A DNA stretch of 24,552 nt. It comes from Apostichopus parvimensis (taxonomy: Eukaryota > Echinodermata > Holothuroidea > Aspidochirotida > Stichopodidae). This document shows, in pieces, positions 1 to 9,216 of the stretch. The stretch is taken from assembly GCA_000934455.1 (NCBI GenBank), contig KN882820.1:124124-148675 (forward strand), read 5' to 3'. Below the pieces are notes generated by a model. That model saw nothing but the letters and a program-made list of their open reading frames with translations, did not search any database and was not told where the DNA came from. The translations under genes were made by a program, and so were the position numbers. Positions within the stretch are counted from its first letter, which is position 1. Each line of letters opens with the position of its first letter.

Positions 1-372
1 GTGTGTATGTATGTATGTATGTATGTATGTATGTGTGTATGTGTGTATGTATGTATGTATGTGCGTATGTATGTATGTGCGTATGTATGTATGTGCGTAT
101 GTATGTATGTGCGTATGTATGTGCGTATGTGCGTATGTGTGTATGTATGTATGTATCTTTAAATCCTCCTGCAAGCAGGAACTCGCGAAGAAGCCATCAT
201 TGGCTTATCAAAGCCGCAAGCTGACCGAATTCAGTCTCTTAGATTCATATTTAACGTCCATGATTATGAATTGTCAATTGTCAACAACTCTGTAACTGGA
301 CGATCTACATTAATCTTGGAGTGACTCGAACTCGGGACCATATGATTGAACGGCACCGGCTTACATTCCTAG
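1..372 (-). mobile_element. tRNA-derived SINE with expanded (ATAC)n tail
   Basis: Read on the minus strand, a B-box-like sequence (GAGTTCGAGTC, 323-333) is followed by a body with GGACGTTAAAT and a CCTGC-TTGCAGG hairpin. It then ends in a long ATAC tetranucleotide tract (1-156, with ATAC/GCAC variants). The tract is thus the element's tail, not an independent microsatellite. A second tail fragment lies at 19378-19422. The 5' end of the SINE near 372 is approximate. Confidence 0.6.
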
Positions 373-1038
373 TAAACAAGTAAAAATAAAGTAAAAAGAA
401 TAAAATAATATATTTTTAAAAATAAATCAATAAAGATAATCAGTATAGGCTGTAGCCCCGAAATATACTTGAAAGGTCATAAGTTTTGTCCCCAAATAAG
501 GGTAAATATTGCCCTGAAATATAATCTTTTTTTTTAAAAAACGTTGCAAAGTAAGAATTTTCCTAAATATAAATCAATACAGCACAGAAGTATATCTAGA
601 GGCTCACCAATATTGCCCCAAAATATTAAGCAGGCTAAGAAGTTGCCAAATGTTTTCAACATTGATGCCCGCAATTTTTACTACAACCTCAGAGAATTTC
701 CCCTCATTTATCCGTTTATTTTTCTAATTTATGTCTCCTCAATGTTCGGGAATAGTTTGAAGGGCCACAACATTAAGACACATGCTTTAAGGCGGAAATG
801 TTAGAAACTTTTATGAACATGCAAAACTTTCCGATTAATACTGATATCCTCGAAACAGTATTAACTATACGTTCAACGCCCAGACTTCCATATATATATG
901 CATACCTATATAATGTATATAGATTAAGGAAATTGTTTACAATCGAACAATATCTCAGTTGCCAATGTACAAGCAATCGTTGAGACAAGGAAGCTTTATA
1001 ATTACCGTGCATCAGTTTCGAGTCAATCGTGTCTGGAT
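373..1038. other. AT-rich spacer without gene
   Basis: The open frames on both strands here overlap each other and have no codon bias or recognisable motif. I see nothing else of note. Confidence 0.5.
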
Positions 1039-1413
1039 CAGTGGCGGAGCTAGGGGTATTGGTCAAGGGGGGCGAGAATGGTCTGTAGGGGCGCTTCCGA
1101 CACTATCTAAGCGGAGCGCCACCACGGGTCGGCGCGGAGCGTACCGAAATTTTTGAGTAAAGATACTCCCTAGATCGCCGGAAATGACCCTTTCCGGGCC
1201 TTGCTAATTTGCAGATAAACGAAGAATAAATAGGTGTCATCGCCCAAAAAATGTGACTAATGTCAATAGGTAGATGAGAGCGCAATAAAAAAGTCAATAA
1301 TCGCGAATAAGTAAAAAGTGGTAAAAAGCTGAAAAGGGCGCCAGCAGTCCATTTGAGTCCGTCAGGGGGGGGGGGGGGCATTCGCCCCTGACTGTATGGA
1401 CGCTCCGCCACTG
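1039..1413. mobile_element. hAT-type MITE, copy 1
   Basis: The termini CAGTGGCGGAGC and GCTCCGCCACTG form a 12-bp perfect inverted repeat. The element is flanked by an exact 8-bp target duplication, GTCTGGAT (1031-1038 and 1414-1421), which is characteristic of hAT transposons. It has no transposase and is non-autonomous. A second copy sits at 2232-2537; this copy has an extra block of about 35 bp and a G-run segment that the other lacks. Confidence 0.9.
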
Positions 1414-1421
1414 GTCTGGAT

Positions 1422-2231
1422 ACAACACTGATTAGAATGTGTGGTGACATTACTGTTAACCAGGATATATCCTAAACGGAACAAGAATTTGTATAGCTGT
1501 TGTAAGTTCACAATTACAATATATCATTTAGATAAATTTTTTACTGAAGCATTCCCTCAGCTACGTCTATACTTAGTGCCTCAGACCCTTGTAATTTATT
1601 GTAAAGGTGTCTGTGACACTTCTCGCGTTGCGATCGCATGATGGTATTTGACTAAATATCTCTCTGCATGCATGCAGCCAACAATAGCGGCAATCGAAAT
1701 TCTTTATAATCGAAAATCTTTATACCTTATACTTTGAGTCCTACTCTAACTTCTCTAAAACTGAGTGACAACTAACAAGAAAACTGAATACATTATACTA
1801 CCACAGAATCTATAAATGACTGAGCAAAGTAAAATTGATTAGCCAAAGTTATCATCGATAAAGGCTAAGCTGTTTTTCATTCCAACTTTGTAGGTTCTCA
1901 GTATAGAGTAAAACGCAATAAGCTGTTATAATGTAAACTCAATAGTGAAATTTTAAAGATTCTATATAGGCCAAAGCTCATTTGAGAACTACCATATGCA
2001 CATGCATACTGTAAAGGAGAAACATTCAACAACAACAGACAAATAACCCCATCTTAATGACAAAGCATATATAGAATGTACCAACATATGCTTCTTATCT
2101 TGAGAATATGCTCTATAATAAGTCATATATAAGAAATGTACACATTTTAGACTTACCAACAGTACTGCAAATTTGCTGACGGATGTTTTCCTACATTTTT
2201 AGGGACATGTGCACCCCTCCCCCCACTCCCA
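1422..2231. other. Spacer without gene
   Basis: AT-rich sequence with no convincing ORF. A short imperfect repeat around ATATAGAATGTAC / ATAAGAAATGTAC lies at about 2070-2145. Nothing else is supported. Confidence 0.5.
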
Positions 2232-2537
2232 CAGTGGCGGAGCTAGGGGGTACTGGTCAGGGGCGAGAATGGTCTGTAGGGGCGCTTTCGACACTATCTG
2301 AGCGGAGCGCCACCACAGGTTGGCGCAGAGCGTACAGAATTTATTTGAGTAAAGATACTCCCTAGATCGCCGGAAATGACACTTTCCGGGCCTTGCTAAT
2401 TTGCAGATAATGTGACAAATGTCAATAGGTAGATGAGAGCGCAATAAAAAAGTCAATAATCGCGAATAAGTAAAAAGTGGTAAAAAGCTGAAAAGGGCGC
2501 CAGCAGTCCATTTGTGTGTATGGATGCTCCGCCACTG
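2232..2537. mobile_element. hAT-type MITE, copy 2
   Basis: It has the same 12-bp termini as copy 1 and long near-identical internal stretches. The flanks CACTCCCA (2224-2231) and CACTACCA (2538-2545) are an 8-bp target duplication with one mismatch. It lies in the same orientation as copy 1, 0.8 kb downstream. Confidence 0.9.
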
Positions 2538-2545
2538 CACTACCA

Positions 2546-2938
2546 CCCTCTTAGTTTCTTACCGATAGAGTACCAATTCTCCTTTGACTTCTTTCAAATA
2601 ATCAGTGCTAAAGAAATTAAGATTTGAAATTACCCCACTTTGAATTTACGTACAGCTGCTATGTAAATGACATATGAACCGGTAGCATATTAGCAAGGCC
2701 ATGAAAACGATCCCTCCATTCAGGGTAAACAGTGTACTGAGCGTGACATATACATTACGGTGCCGTACCATTTGAAAATAAACACTGGAGATATATACTG
2801 TACAAAACACAAAGAAAGCACAGACACAACTGATTCGCAAGAATTCGAAAAACCCTCGAAAAGCCCTCGAAAAGCCCCCCCCCCCCCCCACCACAAAAAA
2901 AAACACAACATAGCAGTCAAACGAAAAGCAAATGTGGC
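2546..2938. other. Spacer with C-run
   Basis: No gene is seen. A repeated CCCTCGAAAAG motif leads into a run of about 15 C (about 2876-2890), whose reverse complement produces spurious Gly-rich open frames. Confidence 0.5.
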
Positions 2939-3294
2939 TTAAATGGAGTGAAGAAACGTCTGATGCCGGTAATCTGACCTAGTCTCGAACGAGGTGTAAC
3001 AGAAGTGTTAGACACCACCATCGATCCCAGAAAACACACACACAGCTTGCTACTGTCGGTAATTAGACACTAGTGTACAGTCAATACATGCAGCTACGGT
3101 CAATACCCACAACACAGTGTACATAGCAGCGATGGACATCTCAGTTCCAGATAAAAGATAACAAGGTATCACGTTTCACCATACTGTCTGCATTTTGTAT
3201 TGACAAGAATAAAACTTCACTTGCAAGCAATGGAAAGTTTAATTTTTTTTCAGAGGGCGGCACGCGGTTTGGGGCGAGTCCTCAATGCCTTTAA
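2939..3294. mobile_element. TTAA-type MITE, copy A
   Basis: It is bounded by TTAA at both ends with terminal inverted repeats related to TTAAAGGCATTGAAGACTC. It matches, in inverted orientation and over almost its full length, the element at 19982-20347. TTAA target sites point to the piggyBac or Kolobok superfamilies; internal sequence does not decide between them. The left terminus here has lost part of the repeat (about 10 nt shorter than in copy B). Confidence 0.85.
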
Positions 3295-3799
3295 ATGTAA
3301 TATGCCCACGCATGCAGATTTGCACTGTGGGAAAATTATAGTCGAATCTTTCACCATTACCGTATACTACCGCTGTTTGTTTCAATGGTCTGTGGTACTC
3401 AGTACTAATTGATAAATTTAAAACAAATTATATGATTTGTTTATTATAGATAAAGATATGATATTGTGTTTTCACGCAATATACACTGTTATAAAACTCT
3501 CATGTCTCGTCCCTCTTGCGAACACCAATTTCCTTTGTTTCAGTGTCCTTTTTTACTGTACACACGACATTAAGTAGAAATATACGAATACAATCCATTA
3601 TTTGCCTTTGAATGTGTAGAACACATAACAAAGAATTCGATGACGTGTAGGTCTCCATTGCCCGGAAGCGAATTTTTTTTTCCAGGTTTGCAATTATGTG
3701 TAAATAGTCGCTCATGATTGGTCGGAAAAGTTACGTTATCATCATTGAAACCTTCACTTCAAGGTTACCAAAATCCATTCGTTACAACGAAGATATACC
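3295..3799. other. Spacer without gene
   Basis: AT-rich sequence. A 71-codon minus-strand frame (3500-3715) is open but has no recognisable motif. Confidence 0.45.
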
Positions 3800-3807
3800 C
3801 GTCCCAT

Positions 3808-4513
3808 AGTGGCGTCGCCAATTGGTGGCCTGGGGGTGGGGGGGGGGGGGGGGGGCACGTGCCCTCCCAAAACCATCGTGCCCCCAGGTGCCCCCAAATG
3901 CGATTTATAGTGTTAAAAGAATACTCAAACAAAAACATTGTTTACAAAGGACGAAACGTATTATGTTCATCAGTTAAACTTCTTTCCACCGACCATCAGA
4001 ATAACCAGTTGTTTTCTCACTAACAAGGTCACGGAGGCTCCGGCGTGAACCGCTAGTGCTTAAACTTCACTACTACCCTACATGAATTTCAATATCAATT
4101 TTCACCACTCTTCTTCACGTTGTAAACTTCCCCCAAACCCTCTTGAGATGGAGGGGGGCTGAAGTATGCTTCCGCCCCAACTATTCAAGCGCAAAACATC
4201 TTTCTGTTCTCTCACCATGGATAATCACCAGATTGCACCAACTTGCATCTTATGACCCTTCATAAATTCAAAACATTATCAAAAGTAAAAGGCTTAATTC
4301 CCATTTGTTGGTATAACTTTTTTATCCACCTCAATTAAAAACATAAATATCGGACAGATTAAGCTCGAAAATTCTTCAACATAAAGTTTCGTCAAGTTGC
4401 AAAATATAGCACCAGATTGCATCTAAGGCATTCACAAATAAACATTGTGCCCCTTAAATAAGTGCTGTGCCCCCCCCCCCCCCCAAGATTGAAATGTCTG
4501 GCGACGCCACTGT
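3808..4513. mobile_element. Inverted-repeat element, hAT-like, second family
   Basis: The termini AGTGGCGTCGCCA and TGGCGACGCCACT are a 13-bp perfect inverted repeat. The flanks carry the same 8 bp, CGTCCCAT (3800-3807 and 4514-4521), as expected for hAT insertion. The exact border is uncertain by one base. Both ends are rich in GTGCCCCC and contain long G or C runs (about 3838-3856, 4470-4485). There is no transposase. Confidence 0.8.
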
Positions 4514-4521
4514 CGTCCCAT

Positions 4522-5022
4522 ATGTAAGGTGTTTATTCAATAGTTTCCTCTATATATGATTTATCCCAATGGAGATAAATTGACTTCAACAGAAAAGTTG
4601 TGTAAATTAAACCGTGGTTATTCGCGTACCATTTTCCAAGTTTTAGACAGGAAACTTCAGACTAACTAGAATCATAATCTAGTCGCGCAATTCACTCACG
4701 TATTGTACCGATTCAAACTTTTGCTGCTGTCATGTTTTGCGTATAATATTCATTCAAGACTCGTGAACTCACGTCGTGAAGTTGATTTTAGTGTACCCAT
4801 TCCACGAAACGAATTCCGATTTCAAAAGAACAGCTCACGAATCTTCGATAACGTAAACAAGAACCCAATGGAATATTGCGTATCATAAATAAGGTTAACA
4901 TGTATTCCAACCATTAAAAATAAAATTAGGGCGTTTGCAACTAGGAAACCCCGTCACAAAGTGTCACAGGTCAATCTACAACAAATATTAATCTGTTCAC
5001 CTTAAGCACCATGCATGTTTAG
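4522..5022. other. Spacer without gene
   Basis: A 61-codon plus-strand frame (4703-4888) is open but has no recognisable domain. I do not call a gene. Confidence 0.45.
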
Positions 5023-5119
5023 TGACGTCAATAAACTCATTCATGTTTTGACAATTTAAGCCCCGCGGACCCTTATCATTCTTCTAATGTTTGTAGTGCG
5101 CATGCGCGCTACAATATTG
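5023..5119. promoter_or_regulatory. Promoter-like cluster: CRE, NRF-1, CCAAT
   Basis: This block has a perfect CRE (TGACGTCA, 5023-5030), a perfect NRF-1 palindrome (TGCGCATGCGCG, 5097-5108) and an inverted CCAAT box (ATTGG, about 5116). The three together are typical of a housekeeping, often bidirectional, promoter. No coding gene that I recognise starts here on either strand. It could drive a non-coding first exon of TICRR or an unknown transcript. Confidence 0.45.
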
Positions 5120-5305
5120 GGTTTACTAGCCAGGTCCATCATCTACATGGCTGACTGGTGAATACCAACTGAGCATACACTTTTCATAGCAATCTCAAAT
5201 TCACACGATGGCTACGCAAGAAAACTCCCGACCGAGATTTGCAAAGTATTGTGGCGACGTAAAGAAAATAGATCTCCTTGAGTAGCATCATACTTCTTCA
5301 AAACA
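5120..5305 (+). other. Candidate non-coding first exon with small ORFs
   Basis: Downstream of the NRF-1 cluster the sequence runs to a perfect U1 donor (AACA|GTAAGTA) at 5306. It holds a 4-codon ORF (ATG at about 5150) and a 25-codon ORF at 5208-5285 that begins MATQENSRPRFAKYCGD. A second possible donor (GAC|GTAAAG) cuts inside the latter. I do not recognise the peptide. If spliced to the acceptor ending at 8124, it would be a 5' UTR exon of TICRR. This is inference from motifs only. Confidence 0.3.
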
Positions 5306-6096
5306 GTAAGTAAAATTCTCTACTTCGGTTCGTTATTCTCGAATTGAACAAGATAGGTAACATTTGAACGTATTTGAGTTAAAAACATCCTGCAAAGTTG
5401 CGAGCCACAAATGTTAACCGTATTTATCCGCAACGACTTGGCGTGATCTGTACTAATTCAGCTCTTGCAACATAGGCACTTGTAACGTTATTATTGTATG
5501 TATGTATATTACGATTTTTGAATGATGACCAACCAGGGCCAGGAAATCGACCAAGCAGTTTTTAATAGACCGGAGAATTACATTTGTGCAATGATATAGG
5601 CTATAGACATGTACATTTTATTCCTTAGATTAATAGTACATTGGGCCTTCGGTGTAAACCACCGTATGTTCGTAAAATTTCGCCATCTAGCAACGAGGAT
5701 ACAGTAACGTTAACATGGACTCTGTGTATTCTCTGCCACGTCAGAAAACAGGCGTGATTCATGATTAACAGCTTGGTTGTCCGGTTAATCTGTGATAGTT
5801 TTAGTCAGCATTTCTTCGTTTATATTGCAGGCGCATGCTAGCTAGAGTAGGCCTACTGTTTACAAACATTACACAATATAGCCTATATTTGGTCTACGTT
5901 AAGGGACGAAACGCCGAACTGGCTTCTTTGTAACCGAAGTAACTTCAAAAGGGTTGTAGTAACAATGACCCTCCATTGTATATCGACAACTAACTTTAAC
6001 CTTCACCTCGCAGTACAATGGCATGTATTTGTGTGCAAATAAAGTTTTTCTAGTTCAGTGTATGTCTTCCTACTTCCAAGCGATCATTACTGATGG
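5306..6096. other. Spacer between promoter-like clusters
   Basis: No convincing exon was found on either strand. AT-rich with several TAGGCCTA-like words that are common in echinoderm-type genomes. Confidence 0.4.
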
Positions 6097-6176
6097 TGAC
6101 GTCCCGAGCAACCTGATTGGCTGAAAACTACGTAATTGCAAACCTGTTTGGGGGAAGAAAAACGCTGCCCGGAAGT
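6097..6176. promoter_or_regulatory. Second promoter-like cluster: CRE-like, CCAAT, ETS
   Basis: TGACGTC (6097-6103), an inverted CCAAT box (GATTGG, about 6115-6120) and an ETS/GABP site (CCGGAAGT, 6169-6176) lie within 80 bp. An open frame of 74 codons (6136-6360) follows but resembles nothing I know. The cluster may be an alternative start for TICRR or belong to an unannotated transcript. Confidence 0.35.
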
Positions 6177-6359
6177 CGTTTCGTCACGGGATAACAAACA
6201 AGGACACGAGTTGCAAAGGCGTCTAAAGAATGATCGGAAAATTCCAAAAGAAATTTATAAGCGACCGCAGTCAACGAACCGGAACAAACTTCAAAATACT
6301 GATGGCGCTATATTCTTTTGCGCAAATTCTTCGCGAGTCTGTTACATAATTGTTTCGTG

Positions 6360-7035
6360 AAAGGAATTAGTTATCCGGCATGAGAAATGTTAATGTTATA
6401 AGTGTTTAGGAAGAAGTGTGTAGGGAATACTTCTCCCCCCCCCCCCCTTAGAAAACAATAAGAAGAAAATCACCTGTGTCGTCGATTTAACTTGGAATCC
6501 GGGTTCCAGGGTATGGGCTGTGCTAGACTATTTGTTTTAGGGGAAAGGGGCTGGGTTGGGGTTGGGAAATCCTTTTCTAGAGCATGAACTATTTTCTAAT
6601 TTCTGGGGGTGGGGGTAGGTTGGGCCCTCCCATGGCTACGCAACTGTTTCAAGAAAACCAGTTTAGGGTCATCTGCCCTTTGACAGGGAGCTTGCAGGGG
6701 CTGTGATTGTTGCCACCCATTGAAATTTCATAGTGCACAGAAACATAGTTTTCCAATGTGCAATGACATAGCACCATGTATCTGCCTAAGTGCCTAACTT
6801 GTCGTCATAGAAAGTATTGATGTTGTAGATATGTACCATGGAGATTTGAACAGCAGTCATAGTGGCGAGTGAGTTTGCGTTTTGGCGAGTAGATCTGTAG
6901 TCACGGTCGCCAAATAGCGAGTGCTTTTAAAAATAATTATGTGTCGAGGCCTGAAAACTTTAAAACATGGTTTCTCATAGTAGAAATCAAGGATACCTTT
7001 CAACATGGTAGGCCTATATGAATTTGCCATATTGA
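6360..7035. other. Spacer with C-run and G-rich tracts
   Basis: There is a C-run at about 6434-6447 and a G-rich tract at 6540-6567 with four G-runs separated by 2-3 nt, a possible G-quadruplex on the + strand. A second G-rich tract follows at about 6604-6625. No gene is seen. Confidence 0.45.
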
Positions 7036-7230
7036 GCACAAGAATCCTGCTGCTTGTGAGGTCAAATCTTATTTGAGGTCACCAGAGGTCAAAATTTGAA
7101 AACCTTTTACATGATATCTAACGATGGGAATCGTGGATACCTCTCATACTATATGGTTCGGGATCGAGTATCACATTGAGTATAAGACCCCTATTGTTTT
7201 TGGTGGAGGTGTGTATTGCCAGGTACAGTA
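7036..7230. repeat. AGGTCA-containing dispersed repeat
   Basis: This segment shares the pattern GAGGTCAAAT...TGAGGTCAC...AGGTCAAAAT...TGAAAACCTT with the tandem units in TICRR intron 7 (14740-15125). It is a dispersed repeat of unknown class. Confidence 0.55.
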
Positions 7231-7644
7231 GACTGACCTGTGGTTACCATGCCATATATTGTCATAAATTGTACATCAAAATAGTTGTTCGGGACAATTA
7301 TATTGTGACAACTATTTCTGGTTAACTTGAAACAGAAGTCTAGTGCAATGAAGTCATCGAAACCTCAGTGCATGTTGCATTCTGGTTTATATTTAGTAGA
7401 AAGTAAACAGAGACGAGTTAACCTCTGAAGAAGATCCTGCTAGGATCGAAACGACCGTGCTGTAACTCTTACATACACAGGCTTTTTGAAGTAGATAAGC
7501 AGTTTGCTAACAGAATTTACCCTCTCATCTATTTCCTAGTTCGAGACACTACTTCTACTTCCCATTATACTCGTGTAACGTCACTTGAATCAAAATGTTA
7601 TCCCGATTTACCCAACAGCGCGCTCGGTGTGTGACTTGTAAGCC

Positions 7645-7652
7645 TGACGTCA
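7645..7652. promoter_or_regulatory. CRE palindrome TGACGTCA
   Basis: A perfect 8-bp CREB/ATF palindrome lies 168 bp upstream of the E2F site. An unrecognised open frame (7595-7828) overlaps it, but I see no support for that being coding. Confidence 0.4.
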
Positions 7653-7812
7653 TTCTTCCCCACCATTTCTATGGGTTTACCATACTTGTATTACACAGTA
7701 TACATACACTTCTACGCGTACTTGCCTCCATCATAACATTATGTACGCGAAATGCGTACAGCAGGTCATCAGTCTCTGAAATTATTTCTACGGTACCACT
7801 TGACCTAACAAA

Positions 7813-7825
7813 TTTTGGCGGGAAA
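7813..7825 (+). promoter_or_regulatory. E2F site upstream of TICRR
   Basis: TTTTGGCGGGAAA is a full match to the E2F/DP consensus, about 317 bp before the TICRR start codon. Replication-initiation genes are commonly E2F targets, so this is a likely element of the TICRR promoter. Function is inferred from motif and place. Confidence 0.6.
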
Positions 7826-7922
7826 TAATTGTAGCGGAACAGTCATTTCATTATTATATGCCAGCATAAGAATACAGAAAGCGACATTTTAGGGCATTGA
7901 GTCGTCTCTGTTTATTTTCTAC

Positions 7923-7935
7923 TATATATAAAATA
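7923..7935 (+). promoter_or_regulatory. Possible TATA box of TICRR
   Basis: TATATATAAAATA lies about 100 bp after the E2F site and 207 bp before the start codon. It could set transcription start near 7955. The local sequence is AT-rich and also forms one arm of an inverted repeat, so the call is weak. Confidence 0.3.
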
Positions 7936-8127
7936 AATATAAAGCTTCATTTTTGACCTTACATGTAAAAATAAATTTGTAATCGAGCGCTCTCGAATAT
8001 AGTTAAACAGAACGACTGTACTGCACTCTTGATGCATTTTAAATTGTAAATGTTCTACACTGAACGAGTGGATTTAAATTTTAAAAACAAATTTTCGACA
8101 CAGATCATCAAAATTACATTACAGCGT

Positions 8128-8190
8128 ATGAAAACTCCACCATGGGAGATGAGAGCATCCAGAAACAAAGTGTTCAGGTTGTATTTTTGA
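8128..8190 (+). promoter_or_regulatory. Overlapping upstream ORF at TICRR start
   Basis: An ATG 14 nt upstream of the TICRR start, in another frame, opens a 20-codon ORF that ends at TGA 8188-8190 inside exon 1. Its context (CGTATGA) is poor, while the TICRR start has a strong Kozak context. A possible 3' splice site (ACATTACAG) ends at 8124, so both could lie in a second, spliced 5' exon. Confidence 0.35.
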
Positions 8191-8912
8191 TAGACACTCT
8201 TCAGTTTTATGAAAATCGAGAGAATGAAAAGTCATTGAACAAGGCTTATCGCGCAATCAGTACCAGCGTATTACGAGTATTGACTTACTTTGTCAACAGG
8301 CAGGATTGTGATAAAGCGAAATTTGCATGGGGTTGTCAATTCTTCAGAATTCCATTGAATACACATTTTTATAGAAAGCGATCGATGTTTAGGGAATTTA
8401 CGCGCAATGCCTTCTTTGATTTTGAAAAACAACTCGAAGAAGAGATAAATATTGCATCTGGTAAGGCCAGTGGTAAATCAAAACAGAAACAGAAAAGAGG
8501 ATTTGAAGTTTCTCCAGCATTTTCACTGAAGTATGCGTTACATGATGCTTGTCTGGAATATCGATGGGATGAACTTATTATTTCTTCGCCACAGAAAGCC
8601 TCAAAGTCACGAAGGGAAAGATCGAATGTTAAGAAGGATGAACATGACCAACAACAAACTAAATTTGTGTTTGCATTTCTCCCTTGTCCAATCTCATTGT
8701 ATGATTTAGAACAGTTTTGTGAACACAAATCAAATTTCAGTACAAGTTATCTTAAGAAGACTCTAATAAACACAGGGAAACAAGAATCACATCTGTTTGA
8801 TCTCCTCAAGGCATCTCTGTTTTGGTTGGATACTAGGAACCTTTGGGAATCAAAACAAATATTAACTGTCACTCAGTCAGACTTGGATAGTGCTGGTCAC
8901 CAGAGTGATGAG
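8142..8912 (+). CDS. TICRR: TICRR exon 1: vWA-like N-terminal domain
   Basis: This exon encodes residues 1-257 and ends in phase 0 at GAG|GTAAGT. The start is chosen because it sits in a strong Kozak context (CCACCATGG) and the next residues form the first beta strand of the domain (VVFLIDT). Blocks shared with vertebrate Treslin are RVLTYFVNR followed by KFAWGCQFF (about residues 47-70), a FREF...FDFEKQLEEE segment (about 85-100), EYRWDELIISSPQK (about 142-155), FVFAFLPCPISLYDLEQF (about 178-195) and LFWLDTRNLW near residue 230. The SPQK at about 152-155 is a full S-P-x-K CDK consensus, and an SP followed by K lies at the same place in the vertebrate protein. The reading frame stays open past the donor to a stop at 9039-9041, inside an intronic repeat; I treat that extension as intron. 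Confidence 0.95.
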
Positions 8913-8965
8913 GTAAGTTTATTTTTATTTCAAGAAGAAAGGTTTGAGAAGTTTAATAAAAAGCC

Positions 8966-9216
8966 GTGGCTATTCTTACGACTAGTCATAACAATTATCT
9001 ATAAACTATTCTTACGACATCGGCGAATTCATGCGCAGTAAAGTAAATAAAGCAACTGCGCGTGTAGTAGGGGTAACCCTAGCCCTTATCCTAATCCTAA
9101 CCCTAACCGGAAATTATTGTTACTCATGGTCGTAAAAATAGTACTCCTGGTTGTAAAATAGCAACTGCGCATGCGTAATTGGAAATTATTGTTATGACTC
9201 GTCGTAAGAATAGCCA
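8966..9216. mobile_element. TIR element with telomere-like repeats, intron 1
   Basis: GTGGCTATTCTTACGAC and its following bases (from 8966) recur inverted up to 9216, over more than 30 bp with few mismatches. TTAATAAAA occurs just outside both ends, compatible with a 9-bp target duplication as in Mutator-type elements. Inside are about five degenerate CCCTAA units (9073-9108) and two inverted ACTGCGC/GCGCAGT words. There is no transposase. Confidence 0.65.

Larger units (their letters stand above)
7388..7945. repeat. Inverted-repeat-bounded segment with hammerhead-like motif
   Basis: About 24 bp around TAGTAGAAA-TAAACAGAGACGA (7394-7416) recurs inverted at 7902-7924. Just inside the left arm lie CTGAAGA (7425-7431), a perfect 6-bp hairpin GATCCT/AGGATC (7433-7447), and GAAAC (7448-7452). 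This is the order of a hammerhead core, which Penelope-like elements are known to carry. The TICRR E2F site and TATA-like sequence fall within the segment. Class is uncertain. Confidence 0.4.

Noticed and set aside
3-295. Two overlapping Met/Tyr/Val/Cys-rich open frames
   Set aside because: They are translations of the ATAC/GTAT tetranucleotide tail of a SINE, open in several frames only because the repeat lacks stops.
7595-7828. 77-codon open frame before TICRR
   Set aside because: It has no recognisable motif, overlaps the CRE and E2F sites and lies in a repeat-like segment.
8913-9041. Extension of the exon 1 frame to 299 codons
   Set aside because: It starts at a consensus GTAAGT donor, runs into an inverted-repeat element and has no counterpart in Treslin; exon 2 continues in phase.
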